A stretch of DNA of 64,000 bases from Excoecaria cochinchinensis (lineage: Eukaryota > Streptophyta > Magnoliopsida > Malpighiales > Euphorbiaceae). Under the pieces are notes generated by a model, which worked only from the letters and a program-made list of their open reading frames with translations, made no database searches and was not told the DNA's origin. The stretch lies in NCBI GenBank assembly GCA_947683425.1, contig CANTUQ010000038.1, positions 186,001-250,000 on the forward strand, written 5' to 3'. The first letter of the stretch is position 1. Every line of letters begins with the position of its first letter. The translations under genes were made by a program, and so were the position numbers. This document shows positions 1-10,695 of this stretch, piece after piece.

Positions 1-107
1 TGTTCTCATATGTAGATGAAATAGATGCCAAAATCGAAAAGTATAACATAAAGTCTGATCAAATTATTCATAATTAGCAAAAATTTTTGATTCTGATAAG
101 TTGACGA

Positions 108-836
108 TCAATGTTTTGGATGAATCTTCTTCCTCTTCACTTGGCAATTACAATCATTTATGCTACTCATGCACCCGAATTTTCTCTTCATTTCCTTCCA
201 CAAGCTACTCTTTTCTTTTTTCATTTTCTTCTTTATGCTTCCATTCTTAATTTCTTTCCTCATTTCATAGCATTCTTGCTATAACTCCATCACTTCGATT
301 CTCATTTTCTCCAGTTCAGTTATTACTTCTTCATCATCGAAACTTGCTTCATTCTCCTTTTCTTCGTCTACTTCCTCTTTTATCAGTTTCAAATCAATAT
401 CTTGAACTTTGTGTTCTATAATGTCTCTCATCTGCAACTGTGTCACATACAACACCTGCGTTACAAACCTCAATGGCAATTTTTCATTCTGTGCTGCATG
501 GTCGCAAGCTTCAGGCAACAATTTATGGCAAACCAACATCATGCATACTTCATCTCTTTCCTATTCTGTCAAAAATCTATGTCTACCCAAGTAAATATCA
601 ATGGCTCTGTACATACCATTCGAGTTTTTCTCAAATTGTGAGGATGTTCCCTTTGACATCTGAGCTAGATTGACAAATGTATCCATCTTCAAATCTATGT
701 CACTTGCAACTTCTATCAAGAATTCTTCCATGAGTTCTGCAACTGAGATTAGGCCATCATGCTCAAAGATTCTGTAATTGCTATAGAAATGCTTTAATAT
801 CCTCCTCACACATTCGATATCATACTGGGGCCCCGA
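108..836 (-). pseudogene. NPH3-domain (BTB/POZ-NPH3) gene fragment with two in-frame TAG stops
   Basis: NPH3 proteins are plant CUL3 adaptors in phototropism and auxin signalling. On the minus strand one frame reads through the C-terminal half of the NPH3 domain: a stretch like VAELMEEFLIEVASDIDLK, then GMYRAIDIYLGRHRFLTE, ERDEVC, and the family hallmark KLLPEACDHAAQNEKLPLR. An acidic linker and a Lys-rich tail ending KRKKIHPKH follow. The frame is kept throughout but is broken by TAG at 561-563 (between LTE and ERDEVC) and TAG at 279-281 (after EVMEL, before QEC). A TGA at 108-110 looks like the natural stop. The N-terminal BTB domain and first half of NPH3 are missing; recognisable sequence begins near 836. 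Intact frame with only two stops suggests recent decay. Very sure of the family; a functional gene is unlikely. Confidence 0.85.
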
Positions 837-937
837 AATAATTCTTAATTTTTCGGTAAATTTTATTATTTTGATTTTTTTTTCTAATTAAGAATAAAAT
901 GAAGAAGATTAATATTGTTGTTCTTATTTATAGTTAG

Positions 938-1145
938 CTACATATGAAACTGAACTCAAAGAAATGGAAGGTCAATCCAGAAAAGAATACAATGGATCAT
1001 TGAGAAGGTAAATTAATTGATTGTTTTAGTCTTTGAAATTAATTCATTATACTTATACATTTATGATTGGCTAATTTTGGCATTGAATTTATAGGAAAAG
1101 CAATGGATTTTCTCGTGGAGTATCAAAATATAGAGGCGTGGCAAG
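938..1145 (+). pseudogene. Two-exon fragment of an AP2-family transcription factor (WRI1/At2g41710-like)
   Basis: Exon A (about 938-1007) translates to TYETELKEMEGQSRKEYNG then SLRR. Exon B (1095-1145) translates to KSNGFSRGVSKYRGVAR. This matches the start of the first AP2 DNA-binding domain of the AP2/WRI1-like subfamily, where SLRRKSSGFSRG runs into YRGVARHHH. The intron between them (1008-1094) has GT and AG ends at the family position, and exon B stops at another GT (1146-1147). The rest of the AP2 domain, the second AP2 repeat and any start codon are absent; a minisatellite begins about 100 bp downstream. It is therefore a captured or truncated fragment still holding its intron. Family assignment is firm; the exact subclade comes from memory of the motif. 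Confidence 0.8.
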
Positions 1146-1244
1146 GTACTTAATTAATCAAATGCTTAAGAACATGCTATTAATTATATTATTTGCATGA
1201 TAAAAAATTTAAAATTTAAAAATAAAATACATTAATTTAAAATA

Positions 1245-1940
1245 TATTAGGCGTATACAATGCGTAATACGAACAATATACATCCAATACACTTTTAGTA
1301 TATGCACAATATATATTTAATATACGCACTATATACATCTAGTATACGCACTATATACATATAGTACACATCTAGTATACGTACAATATACATCTAGTAT
1401 ACGTACAATATACATCTAGTACACATCTAATATACGCACAATATACGTCTAGTATACGCATAATATACGTCTAGTATATGCACAATATACGTCTAGTATA
1501 CGCACGATATATGTCTAGTACACATCTCGTATAAACACAATATGCATCTAGTACACATCTAGTATACGCACAATATATATCTAATACACATCTAGTATAT
1601 GCACAATATATATCTAATACACATCTAGTATACGCACAATATATATTTAGTACACTTCTAGTATACGCACTATATACATCTAGTATATATATCTAGTACA
1701 CATCTAGTATACGCACAATATATATCTAGTACACATCTAATATACGCACAATATACATCTAGTATACGTACTATACACATCTAGTATACGCATAACATAC
1801 ATCTAATATATGCACTATATACATCCAGTATACGCACAATATATATCTAGTACACATCTAGTATACACACTATATGCATTTAGTACACATATAGTATACG
1901 CACTATATACATCTAGTATACGCATAATATACATCTAATT
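1245..1940. repeat. Minisatellite of ATCTAGTATACGCAC-type units
   Basis: About 0.7 kb of imperfect tandem repeats. The core unit is roughly 22 bp, ATATACATCTAGTATACGCA, interleaved with shorter units such as ACATCTAGTACAC. Each core contains GTATAC, a 6-bp palindrome. Units drift by single substitutions (TACGCA, TATGCA, TACGTA). No coding frame is sustained. It lies between the AP2 fragment and the next exon-like fragment. Confidence 0.9.
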
Positions 1941-2063
1941 TTATTTTTATACTAACAAAAGAATATACAAATTTGTATTTCAAAGTTCTCCAACATAAAA
2001 ATCAATTTGTTTCTTGACTTGTTCTGTTATAGAAAAATACAAACATATGTTCTTATTTGACAG

Positions 2064-2556
2064 TGCTTGGTATTGAAGAGCCATTGGTCATGAAACTGAT
2101 GAGAGCGATCCTTCACATGCACAACGAGTGGTTTAAACTTCAAATGTATAAAGATCGTTTTGAAAGTCTCTTGAGGATTGATTCCTTAAAAGAAGTTAAT
2201 AACCCTATGCTCTTTGCTTGTACTGTATCAAAATCAAATGCTTATAGTTGCACCCAGGGATACGGATCATCTTCCATTTTGCTTCAATGGAGAATTTCAT
2301 TTCCTGCTTTCACTAAATAATCCACATATATAATGTTACATTTTCCTCATGGTTGGTTTTGTACGGCTGTATGTCATGAATGCACTTTTCCTATGATTCC
2401 CTTGATGAGTCTGTTATTTAGGTTTTGGATGTTGCTACATGTTTGATTTATGACCCATCTACTTGCATTGGCGCAGGAATTTCTTGCCTTACCAGGGGCT
2501 GATGCGATTCATCTTTTGGCGTAGTATAATGGAAATGCTGAGTCTGTGATCCAGTA
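2064..2556 (+). pseudogene. Unidentified gene fragment, two exon-like pieces
   Basis: After a good acceptor (ttgacag at 2057-2063) an open frame reads VLGIEEPLVMKLMRAILHMH then NEWFKLQMYKDRFESLLRID, which has the composition of real protein. A second piece follows an acceptor at 2475-2476 and begins EFLALPGADAIHLLA, then meets an in-frame stop within about 15 codons. I do not recognise the family. The pieces have exon-like borders but no start, and frame integrity is lost in the second piece, so I treat them as relics. The first piece could also be an exon of an unannotated gene. Confidence 0.4.
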
Positions 2557-3599
2557 AATATTTGCATGGATGGAATCAGAAACTGTACTAAAAGAAATTA
2601 TTGATTCGTTGATTTATTTGAAATTATATTATTTTATTCAATTTGTACCACAAATGTAGATATCTAGTGACTTGGCCCTCTACCATAAATTTATCAATTC
2701 AAATTTTATTCAATTTGTACCATAAATTATATTATTTCATTCAATTTCTCTCGGTTCAAATTTTCAAAATAACTAAAACTTATCAAATATTCATGGTAAC
2801 AAGTACAAACATGGAAAAAATTGGAACTTGATATATATTATATGTGTACTAGTTGTATACTGTGTGTGTACTAGATGTGTATTATTCATATACTTATTGT
2901 TTATTACTAGTGTACCTACTATATATATATATATATTAGAAATGATTATATATTTTAGATCAACCTTTGTTTCAAAATTTGCTCAGTAGAAGAAGAGTTC
3001 GGTTTCAATCATCCAATGGGTGGGTTGACAATTCCTTGCTCAGAAGACACTTTTGTTCATTTCACTTCTTACTTGAGTAGATCATAGGAGAACATCCCAT
3101 TAACCAATTTTGTTTTGGCTGAAATTGCCATCCTTGAAATCAATGTAAATAGTCAAATTGAGAAATATTATGTTTTTATTTACATTTCCACTTTTCATTT
3201 TTCCCTTAATTATTTGTTTCCCTGTAGTATCGAGATTCTTATAGTATCCCATAACTTGCATCACCACATAGGTTGGGACCTGTATGATGTAATAATTGTT
3301 GTCTATCAAATCTAAATTAAAGAAGAATAATTCCATGCAAGACAAAGAATATTATAAAAAAATAAAAGTAAAAATTGTAACCCAATGAATGATAGCATTT
3401 CCATGAAGGAACAGATTCAAGAGGGAACAAAGAGCTACTGAAAGCTTCATATAGCTATTGGTCAAGTTTTTCTATTTCTGCCAATTACACAGGAAGAGCC
3501 TTCAAGAATTAACAAATGCATAACTTTGATACCAAAAATGATAATTCTTAATTTCAGATGATTTCCATTTAAAACATTGGCATTCAGAAATATTCATCA
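2557..3599. other. AT-rich gene-free stretch
   Basis: Low-complexity AT-rich DNA with a short (TA)n run near 2919-2936. Only short unsupported reading frames are present, with no protein family pattern or repeat border that I can support. Confidence 0.6.
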
Positions 3600-4095
3600 C
3601 TTATTCCATGCAAACCATCTTTGAAGCCCGCTTAGACAACATTATAGAAACTTCTTCTTTTGTTTTGACCCCAAATGCATGAAAAGAAATTTTATGTTTT
3701 CGAGGGAAGTGCTATTCTTCAACAAATATTCTATCACTTTAAACTCATCTCTTTGTCCCAAGCAATACCCAAATTCAACTGACTTGAAATGAAATAGCAA
3801 ACAATTAGGCACCAGTTCCAACATCATCAAATCAGAATACTTACTACTAAATCACGATGCTTTATCAAAATAAACCTGTATGCGCAACATATCAAAAATA
3901 AAAATCAGCAACCACCAAGACCAAATCACGATCTAACTAAGTAGATAAATAACTTACTCTGTTCAAGCTAAGTTCTTGAAGATTAGGCGAGCATTTTAGA
4001 AGATATGGCAGCACTCCCAAAAAAGAGCAATGATGAAAATCAAGTCTTAGGCTAGTCAAATTGTGAAATATAGGCATATTATTACCATTGCCAGA
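3600..4095 (-). pseudogene. F-box/FBD/LRR gene fragment (LRR exon plus FBD exon)
   Basis: On the minus strand the upstream piece (about 4085-3960) reads MPIFHNLTSLRLDFHHCSFL then LPYLLKCSPNLQELSL and ends at a GT donor. This is the last leucine-rich part typical of F-box/FBD proteins. The next piece (about 3830-3640) reads LVPNCLLFHFKSVEFGYCLG then DEFKVIEYLLKNSTSLENIK, the FBD domain. The F-box and most LRRs are not seen. F-box/FBD proteins are SCF ubiquitin-ligase substrate adaptors that expand and decay quickly in plants. The exon order is right for a real gene, but the isolated 3' end argues for a relic. Confidence 0.7.
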
Positions 4096-4914
4096 GTTGA
4101 GAAGTTTCGATATTAATGATAATAGAAAGCAATGAGAACAATGAAAGCTAATTATAGCTCAAAATTGTATGATTTAAAGATATCTAAGATAAGACAAGTC
4201 AATTAACACTACATCCTGTAATAGATAAGTCAGTAAACTGGTTTGTCCCTGTTTTACCTGTTCTAAGTAAATGATACTATGAAGCAACCATGAATAAGAG
4301 GACATTGTAATTTATGATAGCAAATCATTGTAAATCTGCAATTCAATTCAGCAATTGTAATGTACCTATAGAAAATTGTGCATCGGTTTGGGGATATTAT
4401 GAACAATTGACAGAAAAAGAGGGAGCATGGCATATTAACTAAGAGAAAGTAATAACAGCGCAAATAGAAATTAAAACGTAACAACCTAAATGAGAGAAAA
4501 ATATTATTTCCACAAAGAAAATCGTAAAATCCATCACAAGAATCCATGGCCTTCATATAGATCTAGCACAAAATCTCCTCTACATCAGCTTCATTAAGAT
4601 CACTAATTCACATATATAAACCAAATTGAGCATCGCATTCCTAATTTCCGTTATATAAACACCAAAACTCTAAGCTAATAACAACAACATAGATTTAAAA
4701 GTTCAAAAACCACAATGTACACCAAAAAGAAAAGAGAAAGCTCAAAATTGAGAAAAACAATCTCACTAGACTACAATCCAGCCGAAGAAGGAGAAAAACA
4801 ATGCTATAAACGCTATAAAAGAAAAGAGATATATGCCGGATAGATTGAAGCATAAAGAGATAAAGTAGGAGAAGGAGACTGAGAACGGAAGGGATAAGGA
4901 GACTGAGAATGGGG
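4096..4914. other. Gene-free stretch
   Basis: AT-rich and purine-rich towards 4850-4920 (GGAGACTGAGAA repeated twice with small changes). On the minus strand this purine tract is a pyrimidine-rich leader-like sequence running away from the terminal-repeat-like segment at 4915-5005. No supported coding sequence. Confidence 0.5.
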
Positions 4915-5250
4915 AGGGCAGAGAGAGTGAAAAGAAAAGTTATATTTATGAGAATAAAAATTAAAAAAGTGACATTTATGAAAAACAAAAACAAAAATTG
5001 TTTTTTTGAAAAAAAAAAAAGAAAATATGCTATTTTGAGTAATTTTCTCTTTATTTTTTGTATATATTTTTATATATTTTAAATTATGTAATTAATAAAA
5101 ATTTATATATAACATGTATATATATTAGAGGAAATTATATTGAATACAATACTTTTAATTTTTTTTTTCAAAAATATATTCTTTTTTTAAAATTTTTCAT
5201 AAATATCACTTTTTAAATTTTCATTTTCAAGAATACAACTCTTTCCTATT
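4915..5250. repeat. Inverted pair of terminal-repeat-like sequences
   Basis: The minus strand of about 4915-5005 and the plus strand of about 5150-5250 resemble each other: both contain TTTTTCATAAATRTCACTTTT, then an ATTTTCA-like stretch, then RAATAYAACTYTT, followed by a CT-rich leader. They point away from each other around a 150-bp AT-rich centre. A third related copy lies inverted at about 7735-7850. The simplest reading is ends of transposable elements, possibly Mutator-like with long degenerate TIRs. Confidence 0.45.
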
Positions 5251-7734
5251 CACTCCCTGTTCTCCCCGCTGTCCTCTTTCTTCTGCTTCTTCTTCATTTT
5301 CTTTCTTCTTTCATCTCATCTGCATCTCTCTCTTTCCTTTCTCTTTCTTCTTCCATCTCCCTTATAGGCGTTGTCATCTTGGTTTGATTTGTTGATTGGT
5401 GCGGGGTAGTGGAGATCTTAATCGAGTTTGTCTTCAACTAGATTTTGGTCCAATTTGTAGCCGAGTAGCTGTTCGGAGCAGGAATGGAGGAGATCTGAAT
5501 ATCTTATTTCTTTTTAAAATTGATTTTCGTCCGTTTCGTAGCTGGTTTCCATCTAATGAAGCATGTTTGCCTACATCTCAAAATCATGCTTTAGGTGAAT
5601 ATCTTAATGGGATCTTTTTCTAATTTAATTAGTTTTTTTTTTAAATTGAATTTGCAAAATGTCAAATTTTCTTCAATTTGTTCTATTATATCTGGGATTT
5701 ATTTTGTTTTACTTTTCGAAATCGGAATTGGGAATTCTTCATCAATTTACACCTAGGTTGTTGTTGTGGAAGCTCAATCTACCTTTGTAATATCTCCCAT
5801 TTATGGTGATTTTTTCTTTTTATTGAAAAAGGTAGGAGGGAATTTTGAGGAAAGCTGAAGTTGGACAATAAATTCTGCATACTTGTTTTGATTTGTATAC
5901 GCAAGAATTATTTTGTGCAAATGAAATTAGAGAGATCTGATGAAGTCCGTAAATATGAAAGCCAAGTAAAGAGTGGCGGTGACTTTAAGATACAACAAAA
6001 TGCTGGTAAACTGAATCCTGTGACAAATGAAAGGCCAAAATGAACAAAAGATGCTGATGCAGATCATGAAACTAATGGATCAATTGGAGAATTTTACAGG
6101 GAATTAGTTTCTAATTTTGAAGAAAACAAAAAAGAGTACGAAGAGGAAATAGAGGAATCAGAGTTCTAGCCTTAACTTATTTTGTGCTTTTGTGTTCTGT
6201 AAAGACGGTTCATACTTGCATGCATATGTTGAATTTTCTCTTTTCTAAAACCCTTTTATTTTTGTACTCTTACATCTATCAATTGAATATTGATCTTCAA
6301 GAAATGACACCACTTAATTAAAATATAAAATATAAAAGGTAAATGATCAAATTAATAATAAAAGTTATTAGAATAGCTATATTATATGAAAAGGGCAAAG
6401 AAATGAAAGAGGCTTATTTTTCCATAAAAGCAATTTCGAATTTTTATCATCAGTTGTTGTGCAATAAAATAGTTAACAAAATAACAGCAAAGTGGCCTTC
6501 AACTTCTAAATGAAAGCTCTAAGCTCCACCCAAGAGCTAATAAAGGCAAAAGCAGTAGTATCATACACTACTGCTAAATTATTGGTGATATGTACCAAAA
6601 GCACAGGTACTTCATTCTATCAATCAAAATGACAAGATTCTTTATTTCTAGTGATAAGTTAAATAAGAAATTATAAGCTTAGGACTATAAAAGTCACAAA
6701 AATGTACCTCTTCCTTCTTTCCTTTACCTCTAGTAAAGAACTTGTATCAAACGTAGTAGCCTAGCCCCAAACAGATAAAGAGGCAATCACAAATTGTAAC
6801 ATAAGAATATCAGCAAGACACTTCCTTGTGAACACGTCTTTTGTTATATTTATCTATGGAGCTACACAAGTTAGATTAAAGAACAGAGGACTTGCTACGA
6901 TTCTTCTAGGAAAGGCAAGGACTAACAGCACCTGAAATTATCGCTATTAAGAGACGAAATTACCTAGTAAGATTTTTCTCATAGGAGCAAATGTCAAAGT
7001 CTACTACAAAATCCACAAAAACTAAAATACAATTTCCTCCACTCTTCAACACTGACTGGATATGTGCGTAACCAAAATACTCATAAATTATTCACAGGAG
7101 AAAAAATAAAAAAGATAAAAATGGTGCAACGTTATTGTTTTCAAGTTAGAAGAATAAAATAAAGGTACATTTAAAATTTTGCAAAAAAAGCTTTGTTAGC
7201 AATACAAACTTAAAAAAACAGCCAAAAAAATGACCACAAAAAAATGGAACTCACATGCTCTTCCTTCCAATTGGATGGGCTCAATGGATCTTGCAATGCT
7301 GACACATATCAAAGTAAATAGTGTTGCTATTTCTTGCAATAAAAAAATGATCTCAAATAATTAAATATAGACAAATAAAATCTATAGCTTAACAAGAGTT
7401 TTTGTATGCTTGGATTTTAGACACTAAAGCTACAGACAACAATTCCAAGCCTTCAAATACTTGTTAAAATTAAAATTTTAACATTCACATAAACATGCAA
7501 CATAATTTTACAGATATATAAAACAAAAAAACTGTATAAATAGCAGATTTGAAGAGAATGAGAGTAGCCGGTGCTCTCAAAATCGACAAAGAAGGAGAGC
7601 GCCGGTGGTTACGAAATCTAGAGAAAGGGAAGTTGGCCGGTGATCTGAAAATCGGTAGAAAGTGAGTGTAGTCAGTTAGAAGAAAACGAAATAGGAAAGT
7701 GAGAAATAGAAAAAAGAACAGGAAAGGAAATAGG
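5251..7734. other. Region between TIR-like repeats, possible non-autonomous element
   Basis: Bounded by related sequences in inverted orientation (about 5150-5250 and 7735-7850). The left interior starts with a CT-rich leader (5250-5360). A weak open frame at 5920-6168 (RSDEVRKYESQVKSGG, then YRELVSNFEENKKEYEEE) is interrupted by one TGA at 6041-6043; I do not recognise it. The remainder (6170-7560) shows nothing supportable. It could be a non-autonomous Mutator-like element carrying captured sequence, but target duplications were not identified. Confidence 0.35.
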
Positions 7735-8379
7735 TTTTTTCGTTTGATATTATATAAAAGTGATATTTTTGTAAAAAAGTTTATATAAATGAAATTAAGA
7801 TTTTAAAATATTGTATATTTGAAATATTGTGGAAAGGGTTTGTTTTTTTTGTTATTTTTATTAATTTTGTGTATAATTATGTAAAAAGCCCTAATTTCAA
7901 ATAAGATAATTTAATTAGAAAAATTAGTCAAATTTAATTAGAATATAATTTTAGGTTAGAGAATTTTAGCAAAATTTAATTAAAATAATTAAAATATAAT
8001 TATAAATAAGATGACAAAATTTTTGTTAAGAAACTTTGTTGAATTTAAATAACAAAAATATTATCATAAATAATAACCAAATTTCAGTTAAAGAACTTAA
8101 CCAAAATTAAATTTAATAATTTTTACTAAATCAAAATTTTAATAATTTAAACACATAGTAGTAATAAAAATATTAATAATGATGATGATATTCTAACAAC
8201 AACATAATAATAACAACAACAGTTGCAAGTTTATTTAATTTAAAATAAAAAATATATTTGAAAATCAAAACTATAAATAAATATATAGTGACAGTCTTTC
8301 CATAACTACTATTTATAAAAAAAAAAATATATATTAACCAGCAACGGGAATCTCCTAGCTGCATTATATAAAACTCTTT
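7735..8379. other. TIR-like repeat (7735-7850) followed by AT-rich gene-free DNA
   Basis: About 7735-7850 is the inverted partner of the 5150-5250 repeat (AAAAGTGATATTTTTGTAAA). From 7860 on the sequence is very AT-rich, with repeated AAAATTTAATTAAAATAAT-like motifs. No gene seen. Confidence 0.4.
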
Positions 8380-8520
8380 TAGTGATGAATTTTCAGTCAT
8401 TGCATTTGTCGCTAATAGTTGGTGTCTTTTTATTGACAGAATATTAGTTGCTATTCAACATTTTTTTAGCGATGCAATCCTTATCCGTCGGTAATCATTC
8501 ACGAATAATAGTACTGGATT
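8380..8520. repeat. Possible decayed CACTA subterminal fragment
   Basis: Contains TCGCTAAT, TTAGCGATG, CCGTCGGTAATC and CCTCGCTAAC within 140 bp. These are degraded forms of the hairpin motifs that fill both ends of the CACTA element at 16616-25521. No terminal CACTA motif is preserved, so this is only a suspected remnant. Confidence 0.35.
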
Positions 8521-8991
8521 TTATCCCTCGCTAACCCCTTTTTTTTTAGTTTTTCCTTCTCCCATTTCAAGATGGTAAACACTATCAAAGACAACTGTTT
8601 CATATTTAAATTTCACCTTTACCCTATTAAATGGCACATTCTTTATTATATCTCTCACTAGAATCTATTCAACTATTTTTAGATATTTTATTTTCATAGC
8701 ACGCTAAAATAGTCTAAAAACAGATTTTCTATCTTACCTTTTCAAATGCTTTCTGTTACCAAATTGAAATTGAATAACAATAATAACTTGTCTTAACCTT
8801 AATTTCACTTCATTTAAAAAATTATTCGTTTTTTCTGTAAGCTAAAAAAAAAAATTGCTGATGTGAGGAAATTGGAAATTTATTTAGTGCTTTGGGGACA
8901 AAAATGCAATAAAAAGTTTTTAGTGGGACTTAAATGAAAGCACAATAAAAATTTTGTAAATTTTGTAAATTTCCGTTTTGTTTTTGATGAA

Positions 8992-9184
8992 GAATGTAAA
9001 TTTCCATAATACGATTCAGTTTTTGGCGGGGATTGAAGTTTTGATTAACGTGGTTGCGAGTAATACTACTACACTCTCTCTTCCTCTCAATTTCCATATA
9101 TCATTCAGTTTCTGGCGGGGATTCAACTTTTGATTTACGTCGGTGCGAGTAGTACTAGTACAATTTCTCTTGCTCTCAATTTCT
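8992..9184 (+). promoter_or_regulatory. Tandemly duplicated promoter segment with E2F-like GGCGGG core
   Basis: Two copies of a segment of about 89 bp (8992-9090 and 9091-9184) lie 200-390 bp upstream of the NAC start codon. Each has TTTCCATA, then ATTCAGTTTYTGGCGGGGAT, TTTTGATTWACG, GTGCGAGTA-like sequence, and a CTCTCAATTTC tail. TTTGGCGGG (9022-9030) is close to the plant E2F consensus TTTSSCGS; the second copy reads TTCTGGCGGG. The copies differ at several bases, so the duplication is not new. Confidence 0.6.
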
Positions 9185-9380
9185 CCAGCTATTTTTTTTC
9201 TAACTCTGTCTATAAATCAATTTCTAAGGACAAGTATTACTCAGTTATCCTTCTCCGACTAGGATAATTCTTCCGATCGCAGTTTCTTCTTTTCCGTTGT
9301 TTAGTTTTCTTGGTTTCCTTCTCAATTCAATCAAAGTTTCTTATTCTGTTTTTGGAAGATAATCGTTACAGTGAGAGAAT

Positions 9381-10235
9381 ATGAGTGAATTTGGAAACCC
9401 TTGCGGGTATTGCTTTGATCCTACAGATGAACTACTTGTTCTGTTTTATCTCATGAGGAAATTGAACGGCGACCCAATTCCTCCGTGTCCCATTCAAGAA
9501 TTTGATATTTACGGCGACAAAGATCCATGGGAACTGTTTGATAAGAATTCGGTTGATTGTGCTTTTGTTTTCACCAAATTGAAGAAGAAACAGAAGAGTA
9601 ATGTTAGAATTTCGAGAACTGCTGGCTCAGGAACATGGAAAGGTCGGAACACAAAAGAAGAAAAAGGCGAAGTCCTGTGGTTTAAGAGGGAATTTGTGTT
9701 TGAAGTGAACGACAAAAAATCGTCAACTTGTAATAACGGGCACTGGATCATGTATGAATTTTCGTTGCAAGAAGAATTGGTAAGTCGTACGAGTAATCTT
9801 AATTTTAATAGGAAGAAGTGGTACTGATATTATAATGTAATTGAATTTCAGGCGAACAATTATGTTATCTGTAAAATTTGGAACAAGGAAGCCAGAGATT
9901 TGCATCGGGAGAAGAGAAAACAATCTAAGAGAAAATTTTCAGTGGAAGAAGAGCGACGCCCCAACAAAATGCAAATCACTCTCGACTCTGTTGAAGCTAT
10001 GCCAGTCTCGCCTCTGTTTGCAGAACATCAACATGGCCTTGTGCCTCAAGTTTCTGCGCAATTTGAACATGGATATGAATATGAGATTCCAATCACTGGT
10101 ACATCAGAAGAAGTAGCGCCCTCAAATTCAAGTCTTGCAATCCCGGAATTCGGAGATTTTTTATCATATACTTCACTTCTGACGGAGGACATTGAATTTA
10201 CTGAAGATCTTGATAGTCTCCTTGCTTCTATTTAG
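9381..10235 (+). CDS. Small divergent NAC-domain transcription factor
   Basis: Two exons, 9381-9779 and 9852-10235, joined by a 72-bp GT..AG intron; 260 residues. NAC proteins are plant DNA-binding regulators. The five subdomains are visible in order: A as GYCFDPTDELLVLFYL (residues 9-24, family norm GFRFHPTDEELVxYYL), B as EFDIYGDKDPWELF, C as GSGTWKGR (norm GSGYWKAT), D as GHWIMYEFSL (norm NWVMHEYRL), and E as NNYVICKIW across the exon junction (norm FVLCRVF). The intron falls inside the NAC domain, as is usual. The C-terminal part is short and ends in an acidic segment, ELTEDIEF-like then DLDSLLASI, a plausible activation motif. Start chosen because it is the first ATG of an open frame leading into subdomain A. 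Subdomain A lacks the usual Arg/His/Glu residues, so it is an atypical NAC; no membrane anchor is seen. Confidence 0.88.
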
Positions 10236-10695
10236 AGATATATTATTAGTCTATTTTAGGCGTAGAGTTAATCATCGACATTCATATTCAGTTGGCAATT
10301 TGTAAATCTGGTTTTATCTTTAATAAAAATTTAATGATTCTTGTTATCAATTTGATGTAATTAAATCTTAGATTTTTGAGTTAGAAATTAGATTAAGATA
10401 TATAAAGCTGTAAATGCTATCTTTTTGTAAAATTAAATATATTTTCCCGACGGTTAGAATTAATGTTTCACTATCATTACAATTGGTTTGTTGATTTTTA
10501 TTGTTTCACTCAAACAAATCCTTATAAGTTCAGGAAAACGCGTCAGAGTTTAGGGAATTATTATTATTATTTTAATATATAGGTAATTAATGCCAATACT
10601 CAATTCAGTTAAGTTAGTTGCTTGCTTTGTAGTATTTGAAAACTGAAAAGATGCTGAGGCAGAGTACTACCATGTGGTATACACAAATGAAGAAA
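10236..10695. other. Intergenic space between convergent NAC and UGT genes
   Basis: AT-rich sequence serving as 3' flank of both convergent genes. It has AATAAA-like signals after the NAC stop (taataaaaatttaatg near 10320). No further gene seen. Confidence 0.6.

Noticed and set aside
3100..3345. Overlapping short open frames on both strands
   Set aside because: AT-rich, no splice or family evidence on either strand.
4695..4994. Leu/Phe-rich membrane-like open frame on minus
   Set aside because: Derived from a low-complexity TIR-like and CT-rich stretch; hydrophobicity reflects T-rich composition.
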